DNA of 64,000 nucleotides from a virus, in IMG/VR virus record IMGVR_UViG_3300035698_011202, positions 1 to 64,000 of that record, one strand, 5' to 3'. Below the pieces are notes generated by a model. It was not told the DNA's origin. It did no database searches and saw only the letters and a list, made by a program, of their open reading frames with translations. Position numbers and translations under genes: made by a program. This document shows positions 26,571 through 34,134 of the stretch, piece by piece (position 1 is the first letter of the stretch; every line of letters begins with the position of its first letter).

Positions 26571-26882
26571 ATGAAACTAACACCGATACCCTTACAACTA
26601 CCCTCGTATATAGTACACTTGGCGAAAACTGCACCTATTGATGAAACAGATACTGCTTCAAAAATTAGGATGCTAACTCGGCATTTTCTGAAAAACGATT
26701 TACCCGTTCCAGATATGTCCTCGTATAAAGACTTGCACCAAGACAAATCTTTCACGTTAAGAATGTCGCAACCTGAGTTGGACACGCTTAATAAGTTCTG
26801 CCAAAAAAAGCTCTATAATCGGCAACAAGCCTTTCAAATAGCTATCGTGGCGAGTCTGCAACATTTATCAGACCTTTACTAG
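26571..26882 (+). CDS. Plus-strand 'moron': ribbon-helix-helix-like protein
   Basis: A 103-residue protein and the only plus-strand gene inside the 36-kb leftward block. A good SD (AAAGGAG) lies 9 nt before ATG, and a TATAAT -10 hexamer is at 26537-26542, with no good -35. The C-terminal part (SFTLRMSQPELDTLNKFCQK, then RQQAFQIAIVASLQHL) fits a strand-helix-helix DNA-binding fold of the Arc/MetJ type. The stop shares a CTAG with the convergent tail gene. It was probably acquired separately and is expressed independently; the target is unknown. Confidence 0.6.
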   Translation: MKLTPIPLQLPSYIVHLAKTAPIDETDTASKIRMLTRHFLKNDLPVPDMSSYKDLHQDKSFTLRMSQPELDTLNKFCQKKLYNRQQAFQIAIVASLQHLSDLY

Positions 26883-27316
26883 ACTACAGCACCGTTGAAG
26901 GTAATGCCCTGATAAACTCTAGCGGTATTACCTCTGACAACAGCCGATATTTGAGTTATCCCATATATCTTCGCAAGGTGGGTTCTTAACCCATTAGTAG
27001 CATTATAAATAGCTATTTCCTGCTCAGGCTTTAGCTCTTTATAAATCGCATCAACGACAAAGCTCAACATCATATTGTTTGGGTCGTTCAAGGTAGAAAT
27101 AGTAATGGTGGCGTTAAAGGTTTCTAACGCTTGCATATCTGAGCCTGATTGCATACTCAAGCCTTCAAGGCCAATCAAATTCACTTCTGGAAATTGTGAC
27201 TCGTTAGCAAACGCATCAAAATTGTCAGCTTGAAAATTATACCCAGCCGTGGCGTTAAGAAGAATAGCTTTGTCGTTGCAATATTTAAGTAGTGAGGCTT
27301 GAATGTTCTGAAACAT
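26879..27316 (-). CDS. U: Tail terminator protein (U-like)
   Basis: A 145-residue alpha/beta protein located exactly where lambda U lies, between the Z-like gene and the tube gene. It begins MFQNIQASLLKYC. Motif-level recognition is weak; the assignment rests on length and order. Terminator proteins cap the tail tube and contact the head connector. Confidence 0.55.
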   Translation of the reverse strand: MFQNIQASLLKYCNDKAILLNATAGYNFQADNFDAFANESQFPEVNLIGLEGLSMQSGSDMQALETFNATITISTLNDPNNMMLSFVVDAIYKELKPEQEIAIYNATNGLRTHLAKIYGITQISAVVRGNTARVYQGITFNGAVV

Positions 27317-27317
27317 A

Positions 27318-28223
27318 TTAGTTTATATACCTGTTTAGTGAAACGCCCTGAAAACCGGCTGAGCTGGTGACACCTTGTAAAAATGCGCGTTCTAATAACT
27401 GATGGTTAACCACGTACCTAGTACCGGCATCCCCTTTACCACCATTAGCTTTTAAGTAGTGAAAAAGAGCACCGTTGTTTATATCCATAGGCGACCCTGT
27501 ATTCGCGTTTAATATTTTTTCTTGCTGTAATTTTTCAGCAATAATATCGTCGTATAAATCTTTCTTGAGTCTTTTTAAGTCTGGGAGTGCAACGATAGTG
27601 GTCTTTGTGCCTGCGATGCCATCGAACATAGCTCTAAATACATGCTTGTTACCGAATGCCTTTATCTTGTCTTTACCAGAACTGGCACCGAAACTTTCCA
27701 TTAACTTCTTAGCGTTTTTTCGCTCAACCACTTTAAAAGCGTCTTCCCAACTAATGAAGGATTTCTTTTTTTGGTCATAAGGTGTGTTGTTCTTAGTTAG
27801 GCGAACACCTCGTCTAAATAACGATGCACCGCCGGTGCTTATATTTTTTTCTACACCACCGAACGCAGCTAGTAAGTCCTCTTCATCTTTATCAGCTAAA
27901 TACTGTAAGGTTTGAGCGAGGTTATAACCAAGACCACTCCAAAGGTCTGAGGGGGGGTTTGTGCCTCCCGCTTTTTCTTGACGCCAACTCATCGTTAGAG
28001 GCGATGAACGATTGGCGATATTCAATCCAGCGCCACCTTTAAAGCTCACTGTTTTTCGAGCAGGGTTCATGTTTTCAACAAAATCAAACAAACTTCTGAA
28101 AAAGTTCTTTAGAAATTTCTCAGAACCTTTAGTTACCTTGGCGTTAGTAACTTCTATCTCAGTTTCAAGCATGTCTTCTAAGTGTCTCTCTAGGGCTTGT
28201 TTGAAATTGAGAACTAACGCCAC
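27318..28223 (-). CDS. Z-like tail completion / connector protein
   Basis: A 301-residue protein beginning with a GTG codon that overlaps the preceding stop (TAGTG). The sequence is Lys-rich and mixed alpha/beta. Position between head connectors and tail terminator matches lambda Z, but it is longer than usual (lambda Z is about 190 aa). It might also be a minor head protein. The function is inferred from gene order only. Confidence 0.5.
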   Translation of the reverse strand: MALVLNFKQALERHLEDMLETEIEVTNAKVTKGSEKFLKNFFRSLFDFVENMNPARKTVSFKGGAGLNIANRSSPLTMSWRQEKAGGTNPPSDLWSGLGYNLAQTLQYLADKDEEDLLAAFGGVEKNISTGGASLFRRGVRLTKNNTPYDQKKKSFISWEDAFKVVERKNAKKLMESFGASSGKDKIKAFGNKHVFRAMFDGIAGTKTTIVALPDLKRLKKDLYDDIIAEKLQQEKILNANTGSPMDINNGALFHYLKANGGKGDAGTRYVVNHQLLERAFLQGVTSSAGFQGVSLNRYIN

Positions 28224-28711
28224 TAGTTGACCTCCACTCGATATAACCCTGAAATATTTCTAATAGTCTTAATGGTTTTGCCATTAATCTTATCATTTAG
28301 CCCTACGGATTCTGCCAGATAATAAATACTTCTCTCTACTACCAGTGAACGCTCATCTGTCAGATTTCCTAATTCGAATACACCCACTATCTGTCGAGTG
28401 CCAATGCTGACTTCTGCGGTCGCTAAACCCGTAACAGGGTGTATGCCTGTGCGCTTTGAATTAAGGGTGACTAAAGTGTTAATGTGCAAACCAAGATACA
28501 CAGCATAACCTTCGGTCATATGATGGTCAGCTAGTAACAGTAAAGGCTTGTCGTTTGTAGATTTTAAAACACGGTTAAAATGTTTATTGTATTTCAGAGG
28601 TAGATACACCAACGAGCGCACTGGCATCATGGTGCTAATATTCTGGCTAGGTTTAGTAACCGCAGCTTGGACTTTTTTATAACCCATTCTATAAGATTTA
28701 TAAGGTGTCAT
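28223..28711 (-). CDS. Head-tail connector protein, unidentified
   Basis: A 162-residue protein in the connector cluster, coupled at both ends (TAATG upstream, TAGTG downstream). It contains an ADHHMTEGYAVYLGLHINTL segment. No family is recognised. A head completion or stopper role is plausible from position alone. Confidence 0.5.
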   Translation of the reverse strand: MTPYKSYRMGYKKVQAAVTKPSQNISTMMPVRSLVYLPLKYNKHFNRVLKSTNDKPLLLLADHHMTEGYAVYLGLHINTLVTLNSKRTGIHPVTGLATAEVSIGTRQIVGVFELGNLTDERSLVVERSIYYLAESVGLNDKINGKTIKTIRNISGLYRVEVN

Positions 28712-29400
28712 TAGACCCCCGTGAACGGATCGGTTCGGGCTACTATCGTCAATAAAGGAATAATCGGTGAGGCTTGCTCAGGTACAAACTTAGTACGCAG
28801 CTCTCTAACCAATCCCTCGAATCGCTGACGTAGAGCTTCAAAATCAAAATTAGCTAAACGCGTTTTACGAATATCGTCTATTGAAAAGCTTTTTAATAAT
28901 TTAAGTTCTAAAAATAACGTTTGTCGCAGGGCTTCTTCATACAAAATAAGTTCGTTAGCATCGGTAGGGTTGTATTGTTCAGCAAGAATATCGATACCTA
29001 AACTTTCGTTTATCGCATAATACCGGCTGTATAAATCAACATCGCTATCAGGAAGCTCACTGGCACTGACACCTAGAGAAGCCCTGACGTTATCAGGAGT
29101 AACAAAGATGAAGGTGTGCTTCTCTAATCTGATAAAGTCTCTGAAAACTCTACTACGGCCCTCAGATTGGAAGTTTAGTATTAGCGTAAACATCTTATTA
29201 GGCTCGTTGTCTAATAATGTCCCAAACTCACTAGCTGGTATAACAATATGCGCGTCAAAAGCAGGAGAGTCATCATAAAATACCTCACCGTTTCGAGCTT
29301 TTAATCGGACACGGACTACGCCCGAATCAGGTGTGAACTGTTCGTCATTTATAACAAAATCACTAAATATTAAATCATCACCAGACTCAAGGCGTATCAT
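28711..29400 (-). CDS. Head completion / connector protein, unidentified
   Basis: A 229-residue protein, starting in the leader AAGGATTTACGATG. An N-terminal beta-rich half (DDLIFSDFVINDEQFTPDSG) is followed by a helical half with YNPTDANELILYEEALRQTL. Adaptor-like connector proteins often have such helical bundles. Gene order supports a head-tail joining role. Confidence 0.5.
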   Translation of the reverse strand: MIRLESGDDLIFSDFVINDEQFTPDSGVVRVRLKARNGEVFYDDSPAFDAHIVIPASEFGTLLDNEPNKMFTLILNFQSEGRSRVFRDFIRLEKHTFIFVTPDNVRASLGVSASELPDSDVDLYSRYYAINESLGIDILAEQYNPTDANELILYEEALRQTLFLELKLLKSFSIDDIRKTRLANFDFEALRQRFEGLVRELRTKFVPEQASPIIPLLTIVARTDPFTGV

Positions 29401-29409
29401 CGTAAATCC

Positions 29410-29730
29410 TTACTTCTTAGAAATCGTTTTTGCTTTGGCAGGGGGCTTAGTAGAAATTTTATTTTCTGTGGCTTCGTCTTCAACTGTCAAAGAAGCAATG
29501 TAATTTTGAACCGCTGATTCAACATCGCCATCGTGGGCCTTTAAAAATTTCTCGAACTCAAGGTCACAAGCTTCTTCTGGCAGTGAATTAAAGCTTCTTA
29601 CTAGCTTCTCATGCACCAACTCATTTAATCGATTTGAGCTATGAATCACAGTAGGTCGGTGAGCGTAAATGTACTCAGACCCAAGCATGTAACTGAAATC
29701 CCCAATTGATTCAACAATATGTTTAGACAT
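29410..29730 (-). CDS. Small protein after capsid gene (FI-like position)
   Basis: A 106-residue acidic protein with a Lys/Pro-rich tail (KPPAKAKTISKK). It follows the major capsid gene, where lambda FI (packaging helper) lies. No sequence signature proves the link. A terminator (29742-29768) separates it from the capsid gene. Confidence 0.5.
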   Translation of the reverse strand: MSKHIVESIGDFSYMLGSEYIYAHRPTVIHSSNRLNELVHEKLVRSFNSLPEEACDLEFEKFLKAHDGDVESAVQNYIASLTVEDEATENKISTKPPAKAKTISKK

Positions 29731-29741
29731 GGTATTACCTT

Positions 29742-29768
29742 AAAAAAGAGGGTGGGAAACCCACCCTC
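29742..29768 (-). terminator. Terminator after the major capsid gene
   Basis: Perfect 9-bp stem GAGGGTGGG / CCCACCCTC with loop TTT on the minus strand, followed by TTTTTTA. A classic Rho-independent terminator that would limit read-through of the abundant capsid transcript. Confidence 0.88.
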
Positions 29769-29778
29769 AAAGGGAGAC

Positions 29779-30990
29779 TTACGCTAAGGTGTTAAAAATT
29801 GTGCGCGTATCGCCGTACACTAAACGGTAACCAGTATTAATGGTTCTTACGTAAGTGATAGACTGGTTTTTGATAGCTTCTTCAGATTCATTAACTACTG
29901 AACCTGTTTCAACTAGCTCTTCTAACGTGTCACCTTGAGAGTAACAAATTAGCTGACCGGCTGGCGCAGAGCTTGATATACGAATAGACACGCCATTCAT
30001 AAAGTCCAAGTTCATTGAAAAGCTAGGCATACCACGGCCCTGAAGCGTTTCAGCATCAGAACTTTGATTGCCATTGTTCGGTAAGAACATTAGGAACAAT
30101 TCTAAAAACATAGAATAGTTACATACGATGGTATCAACCGGCACCATGTCGCGGGCGCGTTGAGTCAAGAAGTCAGCTAAAGCAACATAGTTGTCTTTTA
30201 GGGACTTGGCACCTGAAACATCCCAATTCTTATAACCAGAAGCAGCTTTAACAGTCGCAGCTGCATGAACACCATCACCACTAACTAACAAGTTAGTTGC
30301 TTGACGAACTTTACCGATTTCCATGTTACGAACAATACGAGCAACATAGGGCGTTAGTATGTCTAAGCTTGCACGACGTTCAAATTCGTATGAAGTACGA
30401 ATACCAGAACCATGCTTGAAGAACTTAACGCGACGGTCACTAGACGTAATTGTCTGCATTGGGATGTTCGCTAGTTCTGCGATAGGTGACGTATTAAGGT
30501 TACCTGCATCGTCAAAAATAGCTTCCGTGATAATCTCGTTACCTGTAACTGTACGGGTCTGAGAAACCATACCAGTAGTGCTTTCAAACTGGTCTAAACG
30601 ATTGGTGAACTGCATCATGTCATCAATAGTTTCTGGGAAAAGCGCACGAACTCCTGGACGGGTTGCAAACGTATCTGCAGCAGCTTGAAGGGTCACACCA
30701 GATTTAAAGTCATTTTTAAATGGTAAGTTAAGCTCAGAAAGAGCAGCTTCATAACCTGTTAAAAATTGACCGTTGGCCCCTACGAAGCGGTTGTGCTTGT
30801 TCTCGTCAACTGAGCTTGCAACGTCAATCGAAAGAGTAAGGAAGTCACGGATACTTAGTCCAAATTGCTTTGCCTGTGAGCAAAGTTTAAGACCCGCATT
30901 TTTAGAAACTTCTTGTCTGTCATCAGCTAAACCAGCAAGTACTTCGTTTACTGTTCCGCGTTTGACCTGAGTTAAAGGTGTTAAATTCAT
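29779..30990 (-). CDS. E: Major capsid protein (HK97 fold, E-like)
   Basis: A 403-residue protein. The start is the ATG in TTTGGAGATTGACGATG. Position after the decoration gene, length, and segments such as ADTFATRPGVRALFPETIDD and a C-terminal SITYVRTINTGYRLVYGDTR fit major capsid proteins of siphoviruses. A Gly-rich strand region and conserved aromatic residues agree with the HK97 fold. No pro-domain cleavage site can be proven by eye. Followed by a strong terminator. Confidence 0.82.
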   Translation of the reverse strand: MNLTPLTQVKRGTVNEVLAGLADDRQEVSKNAGLKLCSQAKQFGLSIRDFLTLSIDVASSVDENKHNRFVGANGQFLTGYEAALSELNLPFKNDFKSGVTLQAAADTFATRPGVRALFPETIDDMMQFTNRLDQFESTTGMVSQTRTVTGNEIITEAIFDDAGNLNTSPIAELANIPMQTITSSDRRVKFFKHGSGIRTSYEFERRASLDILTPYVARIVRNMEIGKVRQATNLLVSGDGVHAAATVKAASGYKNWDVSGAKSLKDNYVALADFLTQRARDMVPVDTIVCNYSMFLELFLMFLPNNGNQSSDAETLQGRGMPSFSMNLDFMNGVSIRISSSAPAGQLICYSQGDTLEELVETGSVVNESEEAIKNQSITYVRTINTGYRLVYGDTRTIFNTLA

Positions 30991-31017
30991 CGTCAATCTC
31001 CAAATTTTAAATTGTTC

Positions 31018-31407
31018 TTAGCGAATAATAAATTCGCAAGTGCCTTCAGCAGTGTCTACCTGAGTAACTACAATGTTTGTAGCCGTTGCAGATGCTTTAG
31101 GATAACCAGCATCAGTTGAACCTTGTAAGCCGCCGCCAACTACAGGGGCAGTGCCGACGTAGGTGGCTTTACTACAAAGCATCCAAGAAACCGCACCAGT
31201 TTTAGAACCTTCAGTTACACGGTCTTCATAAGACTCTAGGTAACCAAAAATAACGTCGCCATCGCCAGCTAAGCCTACCAAATGGTTGCCTTTTAAAGCG
31301 ACCAATTTACCTACATCAGCGTTAGCCGTGATGCTTGCATCTAGTTCGAAAGTAGCCGCTGCTGATTCAGTGCGAATACCGTTATGTGTTAGTTGTCCGA
31401 TATACAT
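31018..31407 (-). CDS. D: Head decoration protein (D-like)
   Basis: A 129-residue protein, Ala/Gly/Thr-rich and beta-type, located between the protease/scaffold and capsid genes as lambda D. Segments such as ADVGKLVALKGNHLVGLAGD and FGYLESYEDRVTEG fit capsid-stabilising trimers. Its leader differs from the common one (GGAGATTACTTATG). Confidence 0.65.
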   Translation of the reverse strand: MYIGQLTHNGIRTESAAATFELDASITANADVGKLVALKGNHLVGLAGDGDVIFGYLESYEDRVTEGSKTGAVSWMLCSKATYVGTAPVVGGGLQGSTDAGYPKASATATNIVVTQVDTAEGTCEFIIR

Positions 31408-31421
31408 AAGTAATCTCCAAT

Positions 31422-32600
31422 TTATTTAGTTTGAAACGCACTGTTCCGAGATAGCATAGCTATTTGAGATAAGTTCACTTCGCCAGAGGTAGGCTCATTC
31501 GTTAGTCCACCGCGAGGAATAGCCGCAAGTTTAATTTGCGCGTTCTTCATCAAAGTGATTTTTTCGTCGTTAGACAGACCTTCTTTTAACTCAAGCTCAG
31601 CCGCTACCGCTGCTGCCTTGACTTGGGCATCAAAAAACTCTTGTAAAGGCTTTTGGCCTTCGACAGCAGCTTCCAATTCGACCAATTTCTTTGCGGTTTC
31701 TGACTGTTCAGTTGCCGCTAGTTCTAGTACTAATTTGTCTACCTTATCTTGCAGAGCCGCAACTTCGGTTTTAGAAGCAGCCAGTGCTAAATCTGCACCT
31801 TCCATCTTCACTTCCAATCGTGCTTTGTCTGCTGATAAGCTACTTACTTGATCCGTTATATCTTTTAAGTTCATGTCGTTGCCTTCATCATCATTTATAG
31901 TTGGGGTGGTTGCGGAGCAAAGAAGATAAGCCATTTCGATACCCTTATCGGACATACTAGATGCCGCCAAGGACTGATAGCGTTCTTTACCCAATCGCTG
32001 CTTCGCAGAACCAACGATTTTTGGTTTATCACTCGCGCCTTTACCCACAAGTGACAATTCTTTCCAAGAGCTAAGCTTGGTCAATCTTAGGTGAGTGCCA
32101 TTTACACCAAGGGCATGACCCTCATCGCACTCTCTAAAATAAAAATTCATTTCATTGTTTTCAGCCATATAATCGAAATCACATTCTGAACAATAAGCGT
32201 GGAGAGGTAAGGCACCAACACTTACTTCGTCTATAATCCCAAGGTCAATCTTTTTAGCTTCATCGCTATCAGACTCAACGTAGAACAAGGCGACCAAATC
32301 TTTATGACCAGATTCCGCATCAAGGACCGCAGCATCAAATACTTTACCAGCGGGCAACATGGAACCTTCGTGCATGATGAGAATAGGTACAGATTCAGAA
32401 AGTAAGTGCTCGGACATTTCTACGAGAAATGCTTCCGACATAACTGCTCCGTCGTAAGCAGTTCGAGATTGGTGAATGGGTCTTGTACTGGCGGCAACAG
32501 ATTCATAAGCCGCAATGAGGTTGAAGTCAATATCGTCATTGCCTGAAGCAAGACGTATCTTTTTCTTCAACTGTTCGCTAAGTTGTAGTCGTTTGCTCAT
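31422..32600 (-). CDS. Prohead protease with fused scaffold domain
   Basis: A 392-residue protein. The N-terminal half has prohead protease-like signatures: IIDEVSVGALPLH (candidate catalytic Ser) and SWKELSLVGKGASDKP, as in 'E-x-S-L-V' of U35 proteases, with His in LIMHEGSML. Between them lies a small Cys-rich insert (CSECDFDY...RECDEGH) that may bind zinc. The C-terminal half is a long coiled coil (residues about 245-330), as expected for a scaffold. It would direct and then digest the internal scaffold during head assembly. Confidence 0.72.
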   Translation of the reverse strand: MSKRLQLSEQLKKKIRLASGNDDIDFNLIAAYESVAASTRPIHQSRTAYDGAVMSEAFLVEMSEHLLSESVPILIMHEGSMLPAGKVFDAAVLDAESGHKDLVALFYVESDSDEAKKIDLGIIDEVSVGALPLHAYCSECDFDYMAENNEMNFYFRECDEGHALGVNGTHLRLTKLSSWKELSLVGKGASDKPKIVGSAKQRLGKERYQSLAASSMSDKGIEMAYLLCSATTPTINDDEGNDMNLKDITDQVSSLSADKARLEVKMEGADLALAASKTEVAALQDKVDKLVLELAATEQSETAKKLVELEAAVEGQKPLQEFFDAQVKAAAVAAELELKEGLSNDEKITLMKNAQIKLAAIPRGGLTNEPTSGEVNLSQIAMLSRNSAFQTK

Positions 32601-32674
32601 CGTCTATCCAAATTTTAAAGGCAAGCCTTATTAGCTGTATTAAAAACATTATTTACGAAAATAATCAACCCTAC

Positions 32675-34120
32675 CTAGTTACTCTTAGCTTGTTTATCCG
32701 CAGCTCTTGAGACACTTTCACCAGCAGGGTCAGAGTTAGGTGAAATACGTGTGGCATCAACCTCTAGTTTTTTACTGTTAAAGCCCGTTCCTGATAGCTC
32801 AGGAGATGAATCAGGGCGTATACGGCGATACATAGCTAAATGATATTCGTCGTCAGTAATCAAGCCATCACTCAAATCTTGTCTCAAGCGTGAGTTTTTC
32901 ATGGTGATGTTAGCTTCGCCTTCCAACTCAGAGCGGAGATTTATTTCTGGGAACTTCACTTTTACTCGACCCTCAGAGCCTTGCAAACGTAGCGCCATAG
33001 TCAGAATTTTACTTAACACTTCAGCAATAGGTTTGTTGATACTGTCAGCGTTCATCGCAAACAAGTTGGCTTCCACCGTAGCAGTGTTAACTCCGCTTTC
33101 CCCACGACCCAAAACCGTTGCCATGGTCCTAAGACCCGCTTGGTTTTGCGCGTTTAGCACTTCAATCATTTTACTAATATCAAGACCCGCTGCAGGATTG
33201 CTATCATTTAGCATTTTGACTTCCATCGAGTCGGTGTGAATGATGGGTTGGTCAGGTCTAATAGCCGCGAACTGCGCTCCCATTTCACCGCGTCGGGCGT
33301 TGATGTATTGGCGTAGCTTTAATTGGTCGTTACGTATCTCAGGGGGTGCATTTTTTACTAGGACTTCTTCCAGTACTTTTAGCGTAATGCGAGGGAAGCC
33401 GGTGATTTGCATAATACGATACAAGTCATTAATAACTTGCTGACGTGCCGCCATGGTGTTGATGGCTGATATAAATGGACTACTTGAATACACATCACTG
33501 GGGTCTTTGCGAAACCATGCTACAAAAAACGTCGGTATGTCTAGCTTTACGGGGTCACCGCCACCTTGGTCTTGGTACGGCACCAACTTACCGGCTTCTT
33601 TTTCTTGCCAGCGGATTGAGGCTAATTCTACCAAACGTATTTCCGTTAGTTCTAAAATATCTCCAAACACCGCTTCGGCACCAATACCACCTTGAGCAAT
33701 TATCATGTAACGAAAATCATTAGCCAGTTCAGCTAGTGTTCTCTTGTGAACAAAGCCTTTGGTATAATCACGACGAGTTTCTAGCACCTCAATTATTTCG
33801 TTTACAAGCTTGTACGCCTCGCGGTCTACTGCGCCATCTACATCAGTAACTTCTATGTAAGGCAGGACTTTACCCGCCGTAGTTAGATACGCGTTTAGAG
33901 AGGCACTAGCATCAGGGTCAGATTTTAATAAACTTTTTATTAATTCTTGAGAGTTAGAAGACCTACGTAGGCTTAGTAAGTCATCAAGGTGCTCACGATA
34001 AGCGGGTAGCCCAAAAACGTCATCCTTTTTTTCTTCTTCAAAAGTAGGCGTTATGAAGCTGCCTTTGGGCTTTGTTCGGGTAGGGATAAGAATCTTTAGT
34101 TTGCTAAGTATGTTTGCCAT
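32675..34120 (-). CDS. Portal protein
   Basis: A 481-residue protein directly after the large terminase. Segments FRYMIIAQGGIGAEAVFGD, AWFRKDPSDVYSSSPFISAI and TMATVLGRGESGVNTATVEA are characteristic of phage portals. The dodecameric portal is the DNA entry channel and the docking site for terminase and connectors. Start leader is TTGGACTGACGATG. Confidence 0.85.
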   Translation of the reverse strand: MANILSKLKILIPTRTKPKGSFITPTFEEEKKDDVFGLPAYREHLDDLLSLRRSSNSQELIKSLLKSDPDASASLNAYLTTAGKVLPYIEVTDVDGAVDREAYKLVNEIIEVLETRRDYTKGFVHKRTLAELANDFRYMIIAQGGIGAEAVFGDILELTEIRLVELASIRWQEKEAGKLVPYQDQGGGDPVKLDIPTFFVAWFRKDPSDVYSSSPFISAINTMAARQQVINDLYRIMQITGFPRITLKVLEEVLVKNAPPEIRNDQLKLRQYINARRGEMGAQFAAIRPDQPIIHTDSMEVKMLNDSNPAAGLDISKMIEVLNAQNQAGLRTMATVLGRGESGVNTATVEANLFAMNADSINKPIAEVLSKILTMALRLQGSEGRVKVKFPEINLRSELEGEANITMKNSRLRQDLSDGLITDDEYHLAMYRRIRPDSSPELSGTGFNSKKLEVDATRISPNSDPAGESVSRAADKQAKSN

Positions 34121-34134
34121 CGTCAGTCCAATTT

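Noticed and set aside
26531-26785. Minus-strand ORF opposite the moron
   Set aside because: No SD or leader; the plus-strand ORF has SD, promoter-like -10 and a protein-like sequence.
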